Shown in pieces: positions 26,769-29,510 of a stretch of 29,510 nt of DNA. Positions within the stretch are counted from its first letter, which is position 1. Each line of letters begins with the position of its first letter. Both the position numbers and the translations under genes were made by a program. The notes under the pieces were generated by a model, which worked only from the letters and a program-made list of their open reading frames with translations, had not been told where the DNA came from and did no database searches. This stretch comes from Prorocentrum cordatum (taxonomy: Eukaryota > Sar > Dinophyceae > Prorocentrales > Prorocentraceae): contig CAUYUJ010007464.1 of the NCBI GenBank assembly GCA_963575745.1, positions 17,120 through 46,629 on the forward strand, written 5' to 3'.

Positions 26769-27026
26769 GTTGTCGCCGATTCAAAACATCGAGGCTGGAC
26801 AGACCTCCTACCATGACACGTCGATTAAGGAATTGGCCGTTTTCGGTTCGCGAGAGGGCGTCGCGGCCGTCGTTTTTGCGGGTCCAGGAGTCCAGGTCCG
26901 TCGGTTTCGGTCCCAGGCCGTTTTCACTCAAGGGAGGTTCACGAAAGGGAGGTTTGGCCACCGCCGAAGAAAAAGAACGGTCTCCGGACGAGAGAGCGAG
27001 CGAGCCTGCCGCGCAGGCAGGAGTGT

Positions 27027-27092
27027 GCTGCCCACCGCGCGAAGGTCCGGTGATCGGCCGGCCCCCTCCTCCCCTCCCACCAGGATAGCCCG
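27027..27092. repeat. 66-bp direct repeat, copy 2
   Basis: Partner of 26703-26768, so the ~0.3 kb between them may be a tandem duplication unit that has diverged. Confidence 0.8.
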
Positions 27093-27230
27093 GAGGAGGA
27101 GGAGGAGGAGGACGAGGAGGCGGAGAAGGAGGAGGAGGAGGAGGAGGAGGAGGAGGGGGAGGAGGAGGAGGAGGAGGAGGAGGAGGAGGAGGGAGGAGGA
27201 GGAGGCGGAGGAGGAGGACGATTAGGAGGA
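27093..27230. repeat. (GGA)n tract
   Basis: GGA units starting directly at the end of the direct repeat. Confidence 0.92.
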
Positions 27231-27403
27231 CAAGAGAGCGAGCGAGCTCGCCGCGCAGGCAGAGGTGTTCGAGAGTGGGCTCACCCTGCACCTGGTGCGC
27301 GGCCTGAACCCGGATGTTGTGCGCGTGGCGTTGCCGCTCCGGTCGTCCTCCGTGGCGAGCCTCTCTCTGCTGGCATCGCTGGCGTCTTGCAGGGCTGGAA
27401 GGA

Positions 27404-27527
27404 CCTAAACGGTGTTTTGGCGATTTCGAGGGCCGTTTTCGATTCGACTTCGTTTTGCGGTAGAGGTGGATTGAAAACAAAACGAGGGAAAACGAAAACA
27501 AAACGAAAACGAAAAACATCGTTTAGG
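27404..27527. mobile_element. Small foldback element with CCTAAACG ends
   Basis: CCTAAACGGTGTTTT at the left and inverse AAAAACATCGTTTAGG at the right. The interior is rich in CGTTTT and AAAACG. Confidence 0.55.
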
Positions 27528-27556
27528 TTTAGCCCTGGTGTCTTGCCAACTACCAC

Positions 27557-27717
27557 TAAGTCGGGCCTGTCCCTCTACGGGAGGGATATTCAAAAATAGT
27601 TTAAAAAAATAGCCTGGGGACGATGTTGGTACTATTTTCGACCACTTAGGAGCATTTTGGGGGTATTTTTTATTATTCGTCCTAAATCCCCCTGTAGGGG
27701 GACATGCCCGACTTAAT
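27557..27717 (+). mobile_element. Introner-family TIR element, copy 4
   Basis: Starts TAAGTCGGGCCTGTCCC and ends CTGTAGGGGGACATGCCCG-ACTTAA. Degenerate 8-bp TSD (ACTACCAC before, ATTACCAT after). 27718-28100 has an ORF with no features that I recognise. Confidence 0.82.
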
Positions 27718-28106
27718 ATTACCATGATGTCGCTACCGTTAGCCATCTGCCCGATTGCTTTTGACACTCGCTTCGTGATGCGGTGTGCACGCGTTGGTCC
27801 GAAGAGCAATCGGATGCTTGTCGTGCTTTCGCCCGAGCATCGCTACCGGAACACGCGGTGCAGACGTCGCTACGCCGTGCAGGGTTGGTGCCCCCAGTGG
27901 CCTCGCGATGTCGAACTATCCTCCTCTGTAATTTCTCGCTGGTGGCCGCGGAGGCAGTGCCGTGGCGCCTGCGCCCTGCGAGCAGAGTCGAGCTGCAGCC
28001 TCAGCCGCTGCAGTCCTCCGCGCGCGGTGATGGCCGTGTGCAGTGCTGCAGTGGCCGTTCGCTGCAAAAGCACGTGCTGTAGTGGACTTCCAGGTCCCAG
28101 CCTCCT

Positions 28107-28166
28107 TTTAAGCGCCTCTTGCTTCAACAATCGACTTTAAGCGCCTCCTGCTTCAAGAATCGGAGG
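28107..28166. repeat. 29-bp tandem duplication (TTTAAGCGCCTC)
   Basis: Two adjacent units, TTTAAGCGCCTCTTGCTTCA and TTTAAGCGCCTCCTGCTTCA, each followed by A(C/G)AATCG. A (TC)n run follows at about 28184-28205. Confidence 0.75.
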
Positions 28167-28349
28167 GCGTTTGCTTCGCCTTCCTCTCTCTCTCTCTCTC
28201 TTTCTCGGCGGCGGGCTGAAGCCCAACCCTCTTTGGTCTCCTTCCGGCTCCATGCTTCTGCCAAGTTCTTTCGAAGGGCGGATGCGAGAGGGTGCCAGGA
28301 CTGTTCCCGTGGCCGTTTGCCGGTGGAGGGGGGGATCGCTCCCTTACCT

Positions 28350-28445
28350 CCTCCTCCTTCTCCTTCTCTCCCCTTCTCCTCCTCCTCCTTCTTCTCCTCC
28401 TTCTCCTCCTTCTCCTCCTTCTCCTCCTTCTCCTCCTTCTCCTCC
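28350..28445. repeat. (TCC)n/(TCCTTC)n tract
   Basis: TCCTTCTCC hexamer/nonamer units. Continues less purely to 28515. Confidence 0.88.
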
Positions 28446-28566
28446 TGCAGCCCCGCCGCTGAGTGCCGCTCCCCTACCCCCTCCTCCTCCTCCTCTCCCC
28501 CTCCAGCATCTGCTCCTCCTCTCCTGGTGGTGCCATGATCTGCGGCGCGGTTCGTGTTCGGATTAG

Positions 28567-28726
28567 GAGGTGGAGAGGGGAGGAGGAGGAGGAGGAGGAG
28601 GAGGAGGAGGAGGAGGAGGAGGAGGAGGAGCAGGAGCAGGAGCAGGAGCAGGAGGAGGAGGAGGAGGAAGAGGAGGAGGGGAGAGGAGGAGGAGGAGGAG
28701 GAGGAGGAGGAGGAGGAGGAGGCTGG
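28567..28726. repeat. (GGA)n tract
   Basis: GGA with a GGAGCA sub-block. Faces the TCC tract at 28350. Confidence 0.92.
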
Positions 28727-28849
28727 GGGGAGGGGCGTGGCGGTGCCCACCTCCAGAGCCTCCCGACGCCAAGGCCTCTCCCACGCGTGGCCCTCCGACC
28801 TCTCGACCCGTCAGGGTCCATTTCTCGACCCGAGGAGAAAAACTCGGAG

Positions 28850-29003
28850 GGCACCAACTATACACCTACACCGATCCAGCCCAGGCCGATCCTAGGCCCA
28901 GGATCGGTGTATATGCATTCTGCCCATGGCAGGAGGGCGTATACACCGATCCTGGGCCCAGGTTGATCCTGGCCGGGATCGGTGTTGGTGTATAGTTGGT
29001 GCC
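28850..29003. mobile_element. TIR element with ~67-bp near-perfect arms
   Basis: GGCACCAACTATACACC at both ends (inverted), and the arms continue through ACCGATCC and CCCAGGATCGGTGTATA, so almost the whole 154 bp folds into one hairpin. No coding capacity. Confidence 0.88.
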
Positions 29004-29033
29004 TCCCTAAAAACGGCACAAACACAAACTTTC

Positions 29034-29196
29034 TTGGCGCTCCGCGCGGATTTCTTGGGCCCGAAAGGGGCACGAAAGGGGACCTGTTCTGACCCCCCCA
29101 TTTATGACCCCCCCATTAAGCCACGCTCGACTGGCGCGCTCCGCGCGCCAGGGAGGGGGCCCAGCGCGGATCCAAGAAGTCCGCGCGGAGCGCCAA
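29034..29196. mobile_element. TIR element, GTCCGCGCGG family, copy 2
   Basis: 25-bp arms with one mismatch (TTGGCGCTCCGCGCGGA...). The centre carries GGCGCGCTCCGCGCGCC. It shares the arm sequence CCAGCGCGGATCC-AGAAGTC with 24434-24630. Confidence 0.85.
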
Positions 29197-29310
29197 AAAG
29201 GTTATGGATATGCCGTTTTGTTGTTCTTCTGATTTCGTTTCGATCGGTCCTCCGAGGCGGGAATTTATACATGACCACCGCCTAGAGGGTCAGTTTTCGG
29301 AGCCTCGGCA

Positions 29311-29370
29311 GGCGGTGGATATGGACATATTCGGGCCCCCGGGGGCCGAAATATATCCGTATTCACCGCC
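29311..29370. repeat. 60-bp palindrome centred on GGGCCCCCGGGGGCC
   Basis: GGCGGTGGATATGGACATAT... pairs with its inverse to 29370 with few mismatches. Related GGCGGTAGATATGGATG lies at 29400. After 29425 only G/C homopolymer-rich sequence to the window end. Confidence 0.85.
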
Positions 29371-29510
29371 CGCTGGGGCACCAGGACCTCGGTTCCCAGG
29401 CGGTAGATATGGATGAAAGAGCGCGTTCTGTGGTGGGAGGGGTGGTGGTGGTTTGGAACCGGACCACCCCCCCCTGGATGGAGGGGGGGGGTCCAACGCC
29501 CCCCCCCCCC

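Noticed and set aside
27724-28140. 138-codon ORF rich in Cys and Arg
   Set aside because: Not repetitive, but no homologous copy, no recognised domain, and its frame looks no better than the overlapping ones.
1-29510. tRNA, rRNA or other structured RNA genes
   Set aside because: No T-arm or other conserved core was recognised by eye; a covariance-model scan would be needed to exclude short ones.

Overview
The window looks like nuclear DNA of a dinoflagellate; I cannot name the species. The reasons are: GC-rich, repeat-laden sequence with very few genes; a same-strand pair of near-identical genes; short terminal-inverted-repeat (TIR) elements sitting inside coding sequence, as 'introners' do; a tyrosine-recombinase (DIRS/Ngaro-type) retroelement that also carries a cytosine-methyltransferase-like domain; and a 14-nt match to the dinoflagellate spliced leader.

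Layout. 1-1100: simple repeats and unassigned DNA. 1220-3748: gene copy 1, two exons around a ~0.78 kb intron, encoding an unrecognised cysteine-rich, probably secreted protein. 3.8-8.4 kb: micro- and minisatellites. 8488-15088: a decayed retroelement (gag, RT-RNase H, tyrosine recombinase, methyltransferase) bounded by split direct repeats in the order A1-ORFs-B1-A2-B2. It lies inside an older introner-like element whose two halves flank it (about 8424-8487 and 15089-15138). 15.1-17.7 kb: several TIR elements. 17771-20059: gene copy 2, four exons separated by three TIR elements that each carry a target-site duplication (TSD). 20.1-29.5 kb: long (GGA)n/(TCC)n tracts, more TIR elements, two further introner-family copies, and strong palindromes.

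How the parts relate. Copies 1 and 2 are paralogues on the same strand. Comparing them shows intron gain directly: the elements at 19352-19511 and 19861-19989 interrupt codons that are uninterrupted in copy 1. Removing each element plus one TSD copy restores the frame (591 codons including stop, against 584 in copy 1). The first intron lies at slightly different sites in the two copies. A 317-bp stretch of complete identity inside exon 1 suggests recent gene conversion. The element at 19352 belongs to a dispersed family (16936, 21745, 27557 and the split copy at 8424/15089). Everything else of any length is simple repeat, minisatellite, small foldback element, or sequence in which I see nothing identifiable. 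No tRNA, rRNA or CRISPR was recognised.
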